This document shows positions 12,665 through 23,283 of a stretch of 60,000 nt of DNA, piece by piece. How positions within the stretch are numbered: position 1 is the stretch's first letter; every line of letters starts with the position of its first letter. The translations under genes were made by a program, and so were the position numbers. The stretch lies in contig NC_088301.1 of assembly GCF_032854445.1 (NCBI RefSeq), positions 38,243,187 through 38,303,186 on the forward strand, in the 5' to 3' direction. This DNA comes from Liolophura sinensis (lineage: Eukaryota; Mollusca; Polyplacophora; Chitonida; Chitonidae). The notes below the pieces were generated by a model. It was not told the origin of the DNA and searched no databases. It saw only the letters and a list, made by a program, of their open reading frames with translations.

Positions 12665-13015
12665 TATATGATGGATTGAGTTCCTTAGTTAAGCTTGGAC
12701 TTTCTCCATAGTTTTTTTTACAATGGGGTTAGCTGGAATGTATTCGATACTATCTCTTTTAGGATCAAGGTTCCTGGTGGAGGATAAATTATGCATATTA
12801 AATATATATATATCTTAGTAATAAAATATTATTAACTTTCTGCATTAAAAAAGCCTTTCATTTTGAAACTATATTACCATTACAACTGGGTCCCATTGGT
12901 TTGTTTTCAGGAGGGACAAACAGCAGCAGAGTTGGCCATAGAAGCAGGTTATGACTATGTCGCGGAATACCTCAACAAATTAATCAGTGGAATGGACGAC
13001 AAGTTTTATAGATGA
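1..13015 (+). CDS. ANKRD29: Ankyrin-repeat protein, ANKRD29-like (5' partial, 7 exons visible)
   Basis: Spliced exons are 1-68, 7401-7499, 9367-9564, 9832-9930, 10338-10433, 12275-12373 and 12911-13015 (TGA at 13013-13015), about 253 residues. All have GT-AG borders and all junctions are phase 0. Most exons encode exactly one 33-residue ankyrin repeat (99 nt); 9367-9564 encodes two. Repeats begin DG(G/A)(T/S)PL, followed by A..C/AQ.G/NH..V...LL..GA. ANKRD29 of vertebrates is a small protein made almost only of such repeats, and the order of variants here (GHIDCV-like NNHIECVKELL, then TALFFA-like CALFFASQGG, then the C-terminal LRN(R/K) segment) resembles it. Ankyrin repeats are protein-binding scaffolds; no partner can be read from sequence. 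The start codon and first repeat(s) lie left of the window. A 64-bp duplication doubles the acceptor of the third visible exon. Another small ankyrin protein is the alternative; the ankyrin call is certain, the orthology moderate. Confidence 0.5.
1980..2890. mobile_element. Long imperfect inverted repeat (foldback element)
   Basis: Arms of about 350 bp at roughly 1980-2340 and 2510-2890 are imperfect reverse complements. Examples are GAGCCCTGGATGACAA against TTGTCATCCAGGGC, GATATCTCGCCCATCCA against TGGATGGGCGAGGTA, and CCAGGCAGCTGGA against TCCAGCTGCCTGG. The loop is about 170 bp. The open frame at 2291-2554 lies across the loop and has no recognisable domain. It resembles a non-autonomous DNA element. 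Confidence 0.5.
6757..6856. repeat. Nested perfect palindrome
   Basis: The outer arms TTGAGAAGGGTATATGC (6757-6773) and GCATATACCCTTCTCAA (6840-6856) are perfect complements. Inside them a second pair, AAATTTTAACCCT (6795-6807) and AGGGTTAAAATTT (6821-6833), is also perfect. The whole 100 bp can form a hairpin with an internal loop. It may be a miniature element. Confidence 0.5.
7401..7499 (+). CDS. ANKRD29: ANKRD29-like, ankyrin-repeat exon
   Basis: A 99-nt phase-0 exon between a TTTCCAG acceptor and a GTAAGT donor encodes one 33-residue repeat beginning TGTCALFFASQGGYKEIV. Confidence 0.5.
7975..8183 (-). mobile_element. MITE-like element, family 2 copy
   Basis: The reverse complement carries TTCTTCAACCTTTTCACACG, AAAATTATACTTTTTGTGAA and GCTCTTTCATATGCCAAAAG, matching the copies at 8999-9214 and 23064-23283. 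It lies in an ankyrin-gene intron. Confidence 0.5.
8754..9006 (+). mobile_element. tRNA-derived SINE
   Basis: The head shows an A-box-like TGGCTGAGGTGGTTAGCATG and a B-box-like GTTCAAGTCC about 70 bp apart, spacing longer than a true tRNA. The tail (GTGAAATATTC, then AAAACACAACCAAATTAATG) is shared with the copy at 51511-51776. It is non-coding and retroposed; transcription by RNA polymerase III is inferred from the boxes. Confidence 0.5.
8999..9214 (+). mobile_element. MITE-like element, family 2 copy
   Basis: It starts in TTCTTCAACCTTTTGGCATG and matches 23064-23283 in the same orientation, including AAAATTATACTTTTTGTGAA. It abuts the SINE tail and lies inverted to the copy at 7975-8183. 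Confidence 0.5.
9259..9386 (+). repeat. 64-bp tandem duplication across a 3' splice site
   Basis: The unit 9259-9322 is repeated without change at 9323-9386. Each copy carries the pyrimidine-rich tract, TATGTACAG acceptor and first 20 bases of the ankyrin exon (GATGGAGGCACACCTTTGTT), so two identical 3' splice sites lie 64 bp apart (exon starts 9303 and 9367). Only the downstream one keeps the ankyrin frame. Confidence 0.5.
9367..9564 (+). CDS. ANKRD29: ANKRD29-like, double ankyrin-repeat exon
   Basis: A 198-nt exon encodes two consecutive 33-residue repeats starting DGGTPLFVACQCNHVEVAEE and DGATPLFIAAQNGHVKMLKF. It begins after the second of two duplicated acceptors and ends at GTTTGT. The absence of an internal intron suggests an intron loss relative to its one-repeat neighbours. 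Confidence 0.5.
9832..9930 (+). CDS. ANKRD29: ANKRD29-like, ankyrin-repeat exon
   Basis: A 99-nt phase-0 exon encodes one repeat beginning DGASPLWIAAQMGNATIAKE. It lies between CTCTGTAG and GTGAGT. The W at this position matches the PLWIASQMGH type of repeat known in ANKRD29. Confidence 0.5.
10338..10433 (+). CDS. ANKRD29: ANKRD29-like, ankyrin-repeat exon
   Basis: A 96-nt phase-0 exon encodes a 32-residue repeat, DGATPLFKACHKGHAEVIEE followed by LLKHNANLGMLQ. Its border is CTTTTAG / GTATGA. The one-residue-shorter repeat is also a feature of the equivalent human repeat as I recall it. Confidence 0.5.
10721..12121 (+). mobile_element. Possible non-autonomous hAT-like element in intron
   Basis: The left end reads CAGGGTGCGCACAGTCCTTG and the right end reads TTTGAACCCTG, whose complement is CAGGGTTCAAA. 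Both subterminal regions carry repeated CCTTGAA motifs. Ends starting CAGGG and CTTGAA-rich subtermini are typical of some hAT-type elements. No transposase frame is visible and a clean 8-bp target duplication is not, so the call is tentative. Confidence 0.5.
12275..12373 (+). CDS. ANKRD29: ANKRD29-like, ankyrin-repeat exon
   Basis: A 99-nt phase-0 exon encodes one repeat starting NGETVLHAAALFGHMKVLKI and ending PHLRNR, between TTGTAG and GTAAGT. Confidence 0.5.
12617..12661. repeat. (TA)n microsatellite
   Basis: A run of more than 20 TA dinucleotides lies in the last intron of the ankyrin gene. A shorter (TA)n run lies at about 16807-16831. Confidence 0.5.
12911..13015 (+). CDS. ANKRD29: ANKRD29-like, terminal coding exon
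   Basis: After TTGTTTTCAG, a 105-nt exon encodes the last partial repeat (EGQTAAELAIEAGYDYVAEY) and the C-terminus LNKLISGMDDKFYR, then TGA. AELA followed by a short capping helix is the usual end of an ankyrin stack. Confidence 0.5.
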   Translation, partial: EGQTAAELAIEAGYDYVAEYLNKLISGMDDKFYR

Positions 13016-13661
13016 GAATTCGAGCACAGCTTAAATCAAAATATCTTTTCTCATTGACATGATTTAATTTGTTAGGTCTTTGAGTGTGCGTGTTGAACAC
13101 ATATTGTTTATGCACTTTCTTACTTTTTGTTAAAGATAATGATAGTACAATTTTGTGGACTAGCCATTACATCAAAGTTTGCTAAAGAAGTGGTATTGTA
13201 AATCACATAAAGGGGTTGAGAAATGAAGTGATTTTTTTGTCAAAAATTCTCACGAAATCTGTCATTATTTACTTTTCCTTTTATGTTTGGTCATGTGTGG
13301 TTCCAAGTACTTGTACAAATCATCAGATCAGCTTGTTCATTGTGGAATTTGTGGCACTGTAATGTTGTATGCTTCAATAATTTAGTGGTTTGTGATTGTT
13401 GATGTAAAATTATTAATTTAGGTTTGAATTTTTAAAAATTGTTTTTGAACATTTAGTTGGAGAATTTTATTCTTGTTCATACACATCAGCGTAGAATCAA
13501 GCTTTGGAGTAGTGATTGTAAATCTTTTAACTCTTGATACACTCATTCTTTTTACATATACAGTGTGCTTTACAACTTATTCAGATATCTTTGAGTTAAT
13601 TTTTATGCAAATATGAATTCTGTTGAAAGATCAGTGGACAAGTTACCTGAACTGGTAGGTA

Positions 13662-13667
13662 AATAAA
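13662..13667 (+). terminator. Candidate poly(A) signal of the ankyrin gene
   Basis: AATAAA lies 647 bases after the ankyrin stop codon. Later AATAAA motifs (14658, 14957) could be used instead. Confidence 0.5.
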
Positions 13668-16600
13668 GAAGTACATTAATAAGTACAGTTTTTAACTTCG
13701 GGCATACTGACTATGTTGCAGGTGTGTTGTTTAGTGGCTGTATCTTAGTTGGGAATTTATGCAATTCAGATACATATAATTGAAGTGTTTAACGACGCCT
13801 GTAGATTTATACTATGTTGCGAAATTAACGACTACTTTGGCAAGTTTATATATTCACCAGTATGTGTTATTAAAACGTGTAATTGTGATGCTTGACTGTG
13901 CCTTAGAAAATACTGGTGATTTTTGTTTATACATGCACATGTATGTATTTTTGTGCACCCACATATTCCTACATCATGCTCATATTCATTTGCATATTTG
14001 CTTGAATTTACATGTTTTTTGTGAACAACCACAAAGGTGTTTGTCTTTACTTGTATTTACTGCAAATATATGGTGTAATGCTTGTAAATTCACTCAGGAA
14101 ATATATTTTAGTCAGTTTTTAAAATTATACAAAAAACAATATTCATGGCTGTATTGCCGCGCTTGTTATATTGTTCACTAGCACATCTGGCATGTGAATT
14201 TTTCTATATTTATTGGAATTATTTATTTCTAGGTTTGTGAGCTCTAGTTAATGGGGAAAGGGTTGTTGTTATCTTATGCAATTGTTATTTTATTTTTTTC
14301 AGCTGCACTTCTTTTAGATTTGATCCTGTTACACTTTCCTAATTTGCACCATAGTTTGATTACTAGATGGTCAAATTATTTTCCTGTTTTAAATTCAAAA
14401 AGTGTAAATGTTCGTTAATAATATATTTAAGCCTAAACCAAGGTTCTTGAACGAAGTACTAAATTTGAGCTACTGCTGTCAAGTGTGGATTTTGTTTTTT
14501 AAAGACAAGGCAACACCAACCTGATCACTGCACCAAGTGTGACGTGCTTATCAGCTGGGGATTCAGCAGATAATTTTCATCAGCGATCAGTGTGCAAATT
14601 GTTTTGTACAAACCTTTGAATGCATCTCAGATTTTCTTCTCTCTTTTTTTTCATCCTAATAAAATAAAATGTAGACATGTATCCATCATTTCAGTAAATC
14701 AGTACAATGCCAATATTCCTTTAGCTGACCTACTTGGAGATTGTCAAGGTAAATACATATAACATGTATATGATCAGCTTCATGGATCTGTGCATTCTCT
14801 CTCCAGCTCTACTTTCTGAAACACATCTTGTATTGAAACACATCTTTGCATGATGAAGATATAAGCCATAAATGAAAATTAGTTAACTATTTCATGGGTT
14901 GCCGTCATTTGGTACCGCCACTGTTTTATTATAATTATTTGTAGCTTTATTTGTGGATAATAAAGAGTACTGCAATAATTCATGGTAAATTTAAACAAAT
15001 CTACTGAGCCTATTCTAAAACCATTTCTTTAATCATTTCAGGACCTATACCTTGAATAATAGGAAAACTCAAAACTTGCTCTTGTACATCCTGAAATATG
15101 TTTTAAGATACTTCAGAATCTCATCAGTATTTGAAACAAACAAAACATACATATGAAACAAATCTCTTTGATTTACACATATTGTACAGTGTTTCCTTTA
15201 AAGAACCACTCGCTGATTCAAGTTGGGTAAGTTCTAGTCAGTAGAATCATACATTACCTGTAGCAGCTGATGAAATATTGACTTTTCTTGCATTAGACTT
15301 TTTGTGACGATTTACTTGTGTATGTGTACTCATCTTTCCAAAGTTTTGCAAAATCAAAATGTCTTAACTTAATCTGTACTATTGAAGTTTTAATTTCTTT
15401 ATCTTTTCTTGTTCTCATGTTGTCTCAGTCTAGAATTGTTTTTGGAGGATATATGTAGAGTCTTTATATGTCAGTTCATTCCTTCACAGTGGAGTTGATT
15501 GCCAGTGCACTGACTATTTTAAGTACTATAACAAGTAATTTATGACTTTAACCGATGAAATTGAGATAAAGTAGTTTTTAAATATTTTCCTTTGCTATTG
15601 AGCTTTTTGTGTGCAATGTTCATTGTATGTTATAATTTATTCTGAGCAAGGTAATATATTATGCGGTGCTGATATATGCATTTCACAATAACCTCATACC
15701 AATTGTCTTGCCAAAGTAAGAAACACAACCTGAACACACAGCCAGGAGTCACTCACCTACAGTTGTCTTTCTTATATACATTTACTTCATTTTCATTACA
15801 ACTACATGTAATGATATCAGATATTAACTACACACCATGACAAGACTTATATACAGAAGTAATGCTTGTAATGCTCAAATTCTGTCTTCTGTCAGACAAG
15901 AACTCAGTAATTAAATACAAAGAAATTTGCAATGGGTCTGCATTTCTGATATCAAGGTCATAAACTAACAAAGCAAAAAAAAAATGTAATTGACACTGCT
16001 TACACACACAGGACCTACATGTATTATTCTGCATTTCAGGCTGAACACAATGCTATGCAATCATTAAGTTACAAGTTAATGTATGTGTGCTCCAAATGTG
16101 GATGTGTGGAGAGTGATAAAGTGGCATTTAAACTGGTATAAAATAATTCAGATAAATTGAATTTAAAGTCACCATTGCATTTTTGTTTGAGAACGTGTTG
16201 TACATTGTCTATACATGTATCATGAGAGATGCTTCAGTCTTCATTCTAACACTTTTGCATCTCATCACTAGAAAGAATGACTTAAATAATAACTTTAACA
16301 AAATAGTGGCATTTTTGACACAAGTCAGTTAAGCAGAAAAGACAACTATCCCATTAGTCATGCCATTACTACAGGTAAATTGATCAGTAGTTTCAGTATT
16401 CATAAAGATGATTTGAATTTTAAGTAATTCCATAAACAATATTCTGTAGAAACAAAAATCAGTAGAAATGTCATCGAATATGTAAACATACCAATACTAC
16501 CTTCATTTACATGCAGATGTGGAATGTCCTGTCAACTAGAAACTCTTTCATGAATAGGAAAAGATATCACTGTTCCTCACATAACAGTGAAGAGTTTTAG

Positions 16601-16801
16601 ATAAAATACTCTTAAATACATGTATCATAATTTCATGCGAATGAGTGTTAAAACAAATGCTGCTTGTGTGGCAGATGTACCAACTACTGTGATGTGGGCA
16701 TTTAGCCTTGTGTAGTATATGTAACTCACTGAAGTGCTGGAGTTTATCTCAGCTGCGCTTAGTAAGACATTGCTAATTCTCTTTTCATTGGGTTGTGTGC
16801 T

Positions 16802-16836
<35 letters not shown>

Positions 16837-18108
16837 GCTGTATATACTTGATATAACTCTGTATGAAAAAATACAGTATACATTTGCAAAATATTCTGTC
16901 TTGAGTCATTCATGATGTGGTTTGAGAGGAATATGCAGCGTATCATAGGTGCACTTTGACATGAACTCTGTAAAAAAAAGTTGGCACTTTTTCCTATGCA
17001 ATGGATGGAAGGTATGAGTTTGTCTTTCTTTCTGTACAAGACCACAAGTTTTCATAAACACCCATGCTATGAATCACGAAATGTGTTTTATGTGGGTTAG
17101 GAATTTTATATTATTCATTAATTTCATTGTTGTTTATAACTCTACTTAAGAATTTTTCACTTTACAATGACAGTACATTTTAAGTGTTGAGGACACAAGC
17201 AAACCACCGACCTTTGGCAAGGTAAGGCCAAACTTTTCCATGTGTGATTTACAGATAAGCAGAACACTGGTGGAAGACAACTGGTCTTTAATGAACATTA
17301 GACTTTGCAACCAGCCACACGTTGTTAACTGCTTATTGTCACCAAGTATGCAGATGCACAGAGATCGATGTCAGTTTTAAGCCCACGCTTCTTGTATCCT
17401 ATCGACTGATAAGGAACTTCATAAGAATTTACCACACTGGCAGTGACAGGAAGGAAGAGTGAATAATTGGTGGGAATTGTGCATTTGTACACTAGTACAC
17501 ATCATCTATGTACAGTAACTGTTCTTTTTCGCCTCTGAAATCAATTCTCTAAAATTAGCTTGTCACACTTTCGTCTTCATAAGTGGAAGGGCATATATCA
17601 TTTGCAGGTAATGCATTTTTTTCTTTTTTTTTTTTTGTAATCTGTTCATATATTGAGAACTAATTACAGAATTGTATGCAACAAGAAACTCATGCACTGC
17701 ATTGAGCTTGCAAGACCTGTATAGTCAGTGCGTACTATTGGTCTGTTGAATCGATTTCTACCTATTTGTGCATAATTTTAGGTCCATGGTTCAGGATTTT
17801 GGTCATTACATAAAATAAACCTGCGTAGATCAGTATTTGATGGGTGTTTAACACAGTATCTAAGAATATTTACCGATCTCCTGACTTCAGTCCCCTGCCT
17901 AGCCAGAAGGAACTGCATTCAACTTTCTGTTTCTGAACTACTCAGACCATGAAAGCTATGAAGGAAGTCATGAATTTTGTAATTTATAGTCGTATGCACA
18001 GAAGACACACAGTTTATGAAAATGATGGAATATCTCCTGATGTGCTTTACATGTATGCAAAACCAAAGCTAAACACATACAGTATTTTGTAAGATACCAA
18101 CGCTAACG

Positions 18109-18319
18109 TACTGTGTATCTTGAACCTTTTCAACCACTAAAGTACTTTTTTTCAGTGGAAGGTATGCATAAAAGTATTACGAAAATGGCACTAAAAATGA
18201 TTTGGTTGTGTCGTTAAAGATGCAAGCTTCATGAAACTGTGCAAATTATTTCTCTACTCACCAGAATTCTCTCAGAATGTTTCAAAAATTGGTTGCAGTA
18301 GATTGAACCATTAGGTTAC
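18109..18319 (-). mobile_element. MITE-like element, family 1 copy
   Basis: About 210 bp. The left end, TACTGTGTATCTTGAACCTT then TTCAACCACTAAAG, resembles the reverse complement of the right end of the element at 26873-27094, and the interiors match throughout with modest divergence (for example the segment around AAGCTTCATGAAACTGTGCA). It has no coding capacity. Confidence 0.5.
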
Positions 18320-18934
18320 TTTAACATTGCTTTTATGGTTAACCGATGCTGACGACTGAGCTTGTAAATAATAAGAGAATATAATTTTGTTCGTATGTCA
18401 CTGCCTTTGGGTTCACTACTGTGTTACTTTCAACATAATCTGTCATATAACAACGGTGTCTTTTTGTAGCAGACCCGTCTCAATGCCAACTGATTTGCAG
18501 CCATTTCTGCACAGGAATCCTATGCTGAACACACTAATCATATTGTCCACACCAACCCACCCATGCAGACGCATTATACCAACAACAAAAAGAACACTCA
18601 AGTTCAAAGTCACCGTATATTTACACGGTATAATTTGACAATTGATATCGTTGCAAAATACTGTGGAGATCAAACTGTAATTTACACAGAAAGGTGGGGT
18701 GGTATGTGGAGAGCAACGTAAGATTTACCACACTCACCAGTCAACACCTAGTTTAGTGACTGACAGTCTTGTAGCAAAACTCACTTCATACGGTTTTCAT
18801 CATGAACATTTGCCAAAAAAGAAAATGTTCAAACACAATAAGCTGAAAACAGATACATGTGGAATTTTTTACTTCAGAAACCCTATTTTTTGGACAAAAT
18901 TAAGAAAAGAATTCATAACGTTTGTACACTGTCA

Positions 18935-21202
18935 TCACCTTTCTTCAGGTGTTGCAGTCTTTGGACTTATTGAAGTAGAGTTCAATTTGTTCTCTTTTAA
19001 ATTTTCATTTAAATCATTTTCCAGTGTTGACGACTCAGTTGAAGTGTCTTTCTGGCCAATTCCCGTACGGGACTCCTCTGCCATCATCCTGATTCGAGCC
19101 ACAAGTTTTGCAGCAGCATCTTGTTTCTTCTTAGCTTTTGCCTCCTTCTTGCGCTGCAGTTCCTTCTGCTCCAGCATTTCCTGGAACTTAGCATCTCTGG
19201 GATCCACATCATAGCCAAAGAACTCTCTGGCTTCTTCAAGCAGTTTGGCTTTCTTTGCCTGTTGTTTATGAGCTTCAGCTTTCTTGGCATCAAGTCTCTT
19301 GTTATACTGTTTAATCCATTTATCCATTTCAGCCATGTTTTTCTCAATAAGCTCCTCTCTGTAACACAATGATACACAATTCACTAACATGTACTAATAT
19401 AAGTCAAATGAGAAAAAATCACATCAAAGTGTTGCAAGTATGCAGAAAACTCAATGTTAATATGACAGGAATACATTTACTTGTATGAGTACAAAGATTC
19501 CCAGAGTTTTATTATAGAGGAGTTGCTAGGATGTCAAGCTTGCAAAAGTTACAACATAACTAGTATGGAAATTTATAGACCTATTTCATGGAAGTATTGA
19601 GCTGCAAATACCATAAATTATACTCACTGTATTCTAACAGCTGAATAAACTATCATGATCATATATACGACCATCTAACATTACAAACACAAGCTTGATT
19701 TCCAGACACTTGCATCAGCATCCTTAAATCTGGTGCAGAATTCACCTTGAAATACATAATAATCCACCCTTAGCGGGCACGTCGGAAGCAATTTGAAAGT
19801 GGTAAGGTCATCGGTGGACTATCCCAGCACAAAAGGCTATGGTTCTGGAGCTGTATAGGCCCCAGAAGCTTTGAGATGCTAAATGGCTGGAGATGCCCTG
19901 GAATCATTTTACAGCGGTTTTGTTCTTTACAAAGATCCATTGTAGTTTCATGTGCTTAAAGGTCTACAGTGCACTTCTGTGTGCATGGACCTTTGTTTTG
20001 TTGGCTGCCATTCAACTGGTTCGACTTTACTTTCGATTAATTTTCTTGATTGTTTTTGTTTTTTTTTTTTCTTTACTTTTATTCTTTTGATGAAAGTTCT
20101 GCTTAGTGTCACTCGAAATGATACACTAATTATCTACCGGATGTGTGTTTGGCCAGAAATGATTACCGGTATTATACATAAACCTTATTTGGTTAGACCG
20201 AGATTGCTCTGACATTAGGTTTGGTAAAATCTGGGTTGGCACTCCTTTTAAATACCTGATGCAGTTGCCTTCCCTAGTCAAATATGTTGAGGCTGTCAGT
20301 TCAGCCATTCGCTTTGAGCATCACGAAGGAATATTAGACCCACATGGCCCAGGAAATAAATGATGCTGAGCTTGTGATACATCCACAGACAAAAAGAATA
20401 AGGAACACAAGTGTGTGCAAATTTCAGGCCATGGACACATATTTGACGGGTATTTTTGTTTCAAATTCCCTGACACACTGCCACGAGAACTGCATCAGGT
20501 TTTTATATGGAAAGCATGGTTTGGGGCCATCCTTGACCAAGCAAAATCCTGTCAAACCCAACGTTAGACCAGTCTCAGACTAAGTTTGGTAAGTAACCTG
20601 GTAAGTTTCTATGTAAAGACAGACCATATTATTAAGTATACGACATTTCCCACGTGGAGCAGAGATCCAATTAGCACATCTTGGTGGACACTACGTAAGC
20701 TATCGTTCCATAAGCATCCATAAACATTATACCTTTTCTTTGTTCGCTGTTGCCTTTCCTCCTTCGCAGATTTTAACTTCGCCCACCGTTCTTGCAAACT
20801 TGGCTCCCATTCATCTTCTTCTTCCTTTATTTCTTTTAACTGCTCTAATGTGGGCCACGAGATCTTAGCATCAATCCCAGACTCTTTGCCAAACTTGGCA
20901 TATAGTTTTCTTTGGTATTTCGTCGTTTTCTGAAATGCATGCTTTATCTCTGGCATTTGCCTGGCGTGGGCCATCCTACCCCGGTTGGCCTCTGACAAAC
21001 CAGACACATTACGAATTCGATCAATATCGACTTCTTCCAGGCTATAGATGTCTGTGACATCTTCATCGACAACTTCTCCTCGTTCGTTTGAACTAAGATG
21101 ACGTGGTCTACACAATGAAGGCGAAATCCTTCGTAGAAATACTTTGTTTTTTGTCGATATTTGACGTGCACAAGCCAAGAACATGCCAATGGAAGTCGCC
21201 AT
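18935..21202 (-). CDS. GADD45GIP1: Mitochondrial large ribosomal subunit protein mL64 (GADD45GIP1/CRIF1)
   Basis: Two exons, 21202-20733 and 19358-18935 (minus strand), join through GTATAA / TTACAG at an AG|A arginine codon and give 297 residues. The family protein is part of the mitochondrial large ribosomal subunit and is also known as CRIF1, a GADD45-interacting factor needed for mitochondrial translation. Family signatures are seen: LYAKFGKESGID then WPTLEQLKEI.EEE.EWEPSL near residues 100-136, and AREFFGYDVDPRDAKFQEML in exon 2. A charged K/E-rich helix follows (QLQRKKEAKAKKKQ-type). The N-terminus from ATG 21202 is basic and short of acid residues (MATSIGMFLACARQISTKNK), fitting a mitochondrial presequence; an in-frame GTG lies 8 codons upstream but is not needed. 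It is longer than human (222 residues) through an N-terminal insert and a Ser/Thr/Glu-rich tail. Identity is confident. Confidence 0.5.
19878..20098 (+). repeat. Dispersed repeat, copy 1
   Basis: The sequence from GGAGATGCCCTGGAATC through a TTTGACTTTAC-like segment to a poly-T tract recurs in the same orientation at 21876-22078. It lies in the intron of the mL64 gene. No coding potential is apparent. Confidence 0.5.
20195..20585. mobile_element. Foldback element in the mL64 intron
   Basis: The left arm, AGATTGCTCTGACATTAGG and on through ACCTGATGCAGTT and CTAGTCAAATATGT, is matched imperfectly by the reverse complement of the right arm (AGACTGGTCTAACGTTGGG and on through ACCTGATGCAGTT). The element is about 390 bp and has no domain-bearing frame. 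Confidence 0.5.
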
Positions 21203-21875
21203 GACAGTAGATTCAAGGGAGATCACCGATTTACGACATGTGATTATCCGCCCTTGGAGATGACCATTCCCGCTACTTGTTCTTGCAACGCGAAAATTTG
21301 CGAATGACTGTATTAATCTCCTAATAGCAAAATAAATGTTGGTCGTCCTATGAAGCAGACGATTTAAAAAAGCAATAGATTAGTAAAATATGTAGCATGC
21401 AGTTGGTATATTCGTATATAATTGTGTAGGGATAATAAAACATAAACCAGTTAATGTCTTCAGTAGGCCTATAGTCTTTAGCATATTGGTCAACAAGAGT
21501 TTATTTAATTTTTTTTTGCAAAAATGGCAATTCAAGAGGTATCTTCCTGATGAAAGATAATCTAGATGGATAAATAAACGTGTGTATAACAGTCACTGAA
21601 AAATGTATTGCATAAGATCATATAGATCCCTTAGGACCCTTTCTAACCAAATTGCTTCCTTTATCGGTCCAGGAGATTTAGGAGGGTAGACAAAATACTT
21701 TTCTTTTTTTTTTTATATAAAGCCGGTCTAGTTCATGACAAGGAAACCGATCAGTGCCTACAGCCAATCATTGCCTTTTTTTCCACATGTCAAACAAACA
21801 TTCTGACTTAACGCTGCAGCCTAACCAGTGAGAGTTGAAGTTAAATGTAGCCTGTGACCTTACTTGTTGGCAAAT

Positions 21876-22078
21876 TTGTTGGATGCTGGATGCTGGAGAT
21901 GCCCTGAAGTCGTTTTACAGGGTTTTTATTTTTCACATAGATTGTAGTTTTATGTGCTTAAATATACAATGCACATGTGTGCATGAGCCTTCATTTAGTT
22001 GGTCACCATTAAATTGGTTTGACTTTACTTCCGATTTATTTTTTATGACTTCTTTTTTTTTGAATGAAAGTGATTCGG
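21876..22078 (+). repeat. Dispersed repeat, copy 2
   Basis: It matches 19878-20098 in the same orientation (GGAGATGCCCTGAAGTC, TTTTATGTGCTTAAA and a poly-T end). The two copies bracket exon 1 of the mL64 gene. Confidence 0.5.
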
Positions 22079-23063
22079 CCATGGCCATGCTGCATCTGAC
22101 GCCACTGTCATGGGAATGAATGTTTATTGCTTAACAGTGTGTAAACCTGGAGGCATCCTTACAGGTATAGCACTTTTTTAGGTCTCCTTGTGGTTCTGTA
22201 AGTCTTCAAATTTTCCACCCTCTAAAACATTTTGTTAGCCGAATTAATGCACACATTTATTATGAAAATGAGGCTAAAGTTATTTGTTTGTGTCTCTGAT
22301 GATAAAAAAATTAGGGTAGTTTAAATTGTGAAGTAAGATACTTGAAACAAACACATAACCACAGTTATTCAGTCACATTGACAACATTTGTTTATTTCTT
22401 AATTATTATGTAAAATCATCACATAGTATCACAGTTTGAAGCCCACAAATTAAACAAACATTAGTGCTGTATACATTATTCATGTAAATTGTATGTATCA
22501 CTAACAGGACGGAATGCTAAAACGGACGCAAGTAAAATCCTTCAAATATGGAACAGATTTTCATTAAAGGACAGATGAACATTAAAAATAACACATGGAA
22601 GTTTCAATATGTCATACTTTACTACTTCATTTCATTATAATCTACATCAAATACTGTAACCATAAAAAGTTTCTTTAATGTAAACAATTCTCTGTTTGTG
22701 AATTCTGAACTGAATACTGATGGTTATACTTTTAATACTGTAACTATACTTTCTGCCATGACCTTTTATTAGCGAAGAAGAAGAAAGTACTTCAAAATTT
22801 TCCCAAAATGTACAACTAACAACAGAAAACCCTGCCTGCCTTCAGTCACTAGAAACATAGGCCTACAAGTAGAAGGATGCATATTCAGATCAGATGGTCC
22901 AAAATGGAAAATGGACTCCATACACAACAGATACTACTGACCATGCCTTTGTTTGGATGGTAACCATGGCATGGACGTGTAGTGAAACTCCTTAAAGAAG
23001 GACAACTGAAGAAATTTGCTCCTGTACATGTCGGACACTAATCAGGTTGAATTTGATTATGTT

Positions 23064-23283
23064 TACAGTAATTTTTCAACCTTTTCGCAAGTTTGCAAGG
23101 TGTTCATTTAAACAGATTCTCTGGGCATTAGTCTTTGTAGAGTGATAAAATTATACTTTTTGTGAAGCCCTGAATTCGAACAATTCAAACAATTTAGTTT
23201 TGTCTCCAAAATTAAATTAAAAAAGGTTCATAAACTGCACTTAAAGTTGCTCTTTCATATGCGAAACGTTGAGAAACTAGGTA
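23064..23283 (+). mobile_element. MITE-like element, family 2 copy
   Basis: It begins TACAGTAATTTTTCAACCTT and ends near CATATGCGAAACGTTGAGAA, with weakly inverted ends. The interior (AAAATTATACTTTTTGTGAA) matches copies at about 7975-8183 (opposite strand) and 8999-9214. Confidence 0.5.

Larger units (their letters stand above)
13016..18934. other. 3' UTR and intergenic DNA, no supported gene
   Basis: This stretch lies between the stop of the ankyrin gene and the stop of the minus-strand mL64 gene, so the two genes converge. AATAAA motifs on the plus strand at 13662-13667 and 14658-14663 are candidate polyadenylation signals for the ankyrin gene. Open frames here (for example 133 codons from 13780) have AT-biased composition and no domain. 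One MITE-like element lies at 18109-18319. Confidence 0.5.

Noticed and set aside
13780-14181. 133-codon plus-strand open frame after the ankyrin stop
   Set aside because: AT-rich composition, rich in H, Y, L and C with no domain; it lies in the probable 3' UTR.
18699-19214. 171-codon plus-strand open frame
   Set aside because: It is antisense to exon 2 of the mL64 gene, whose family motifs and phase are clear on the minus strand.
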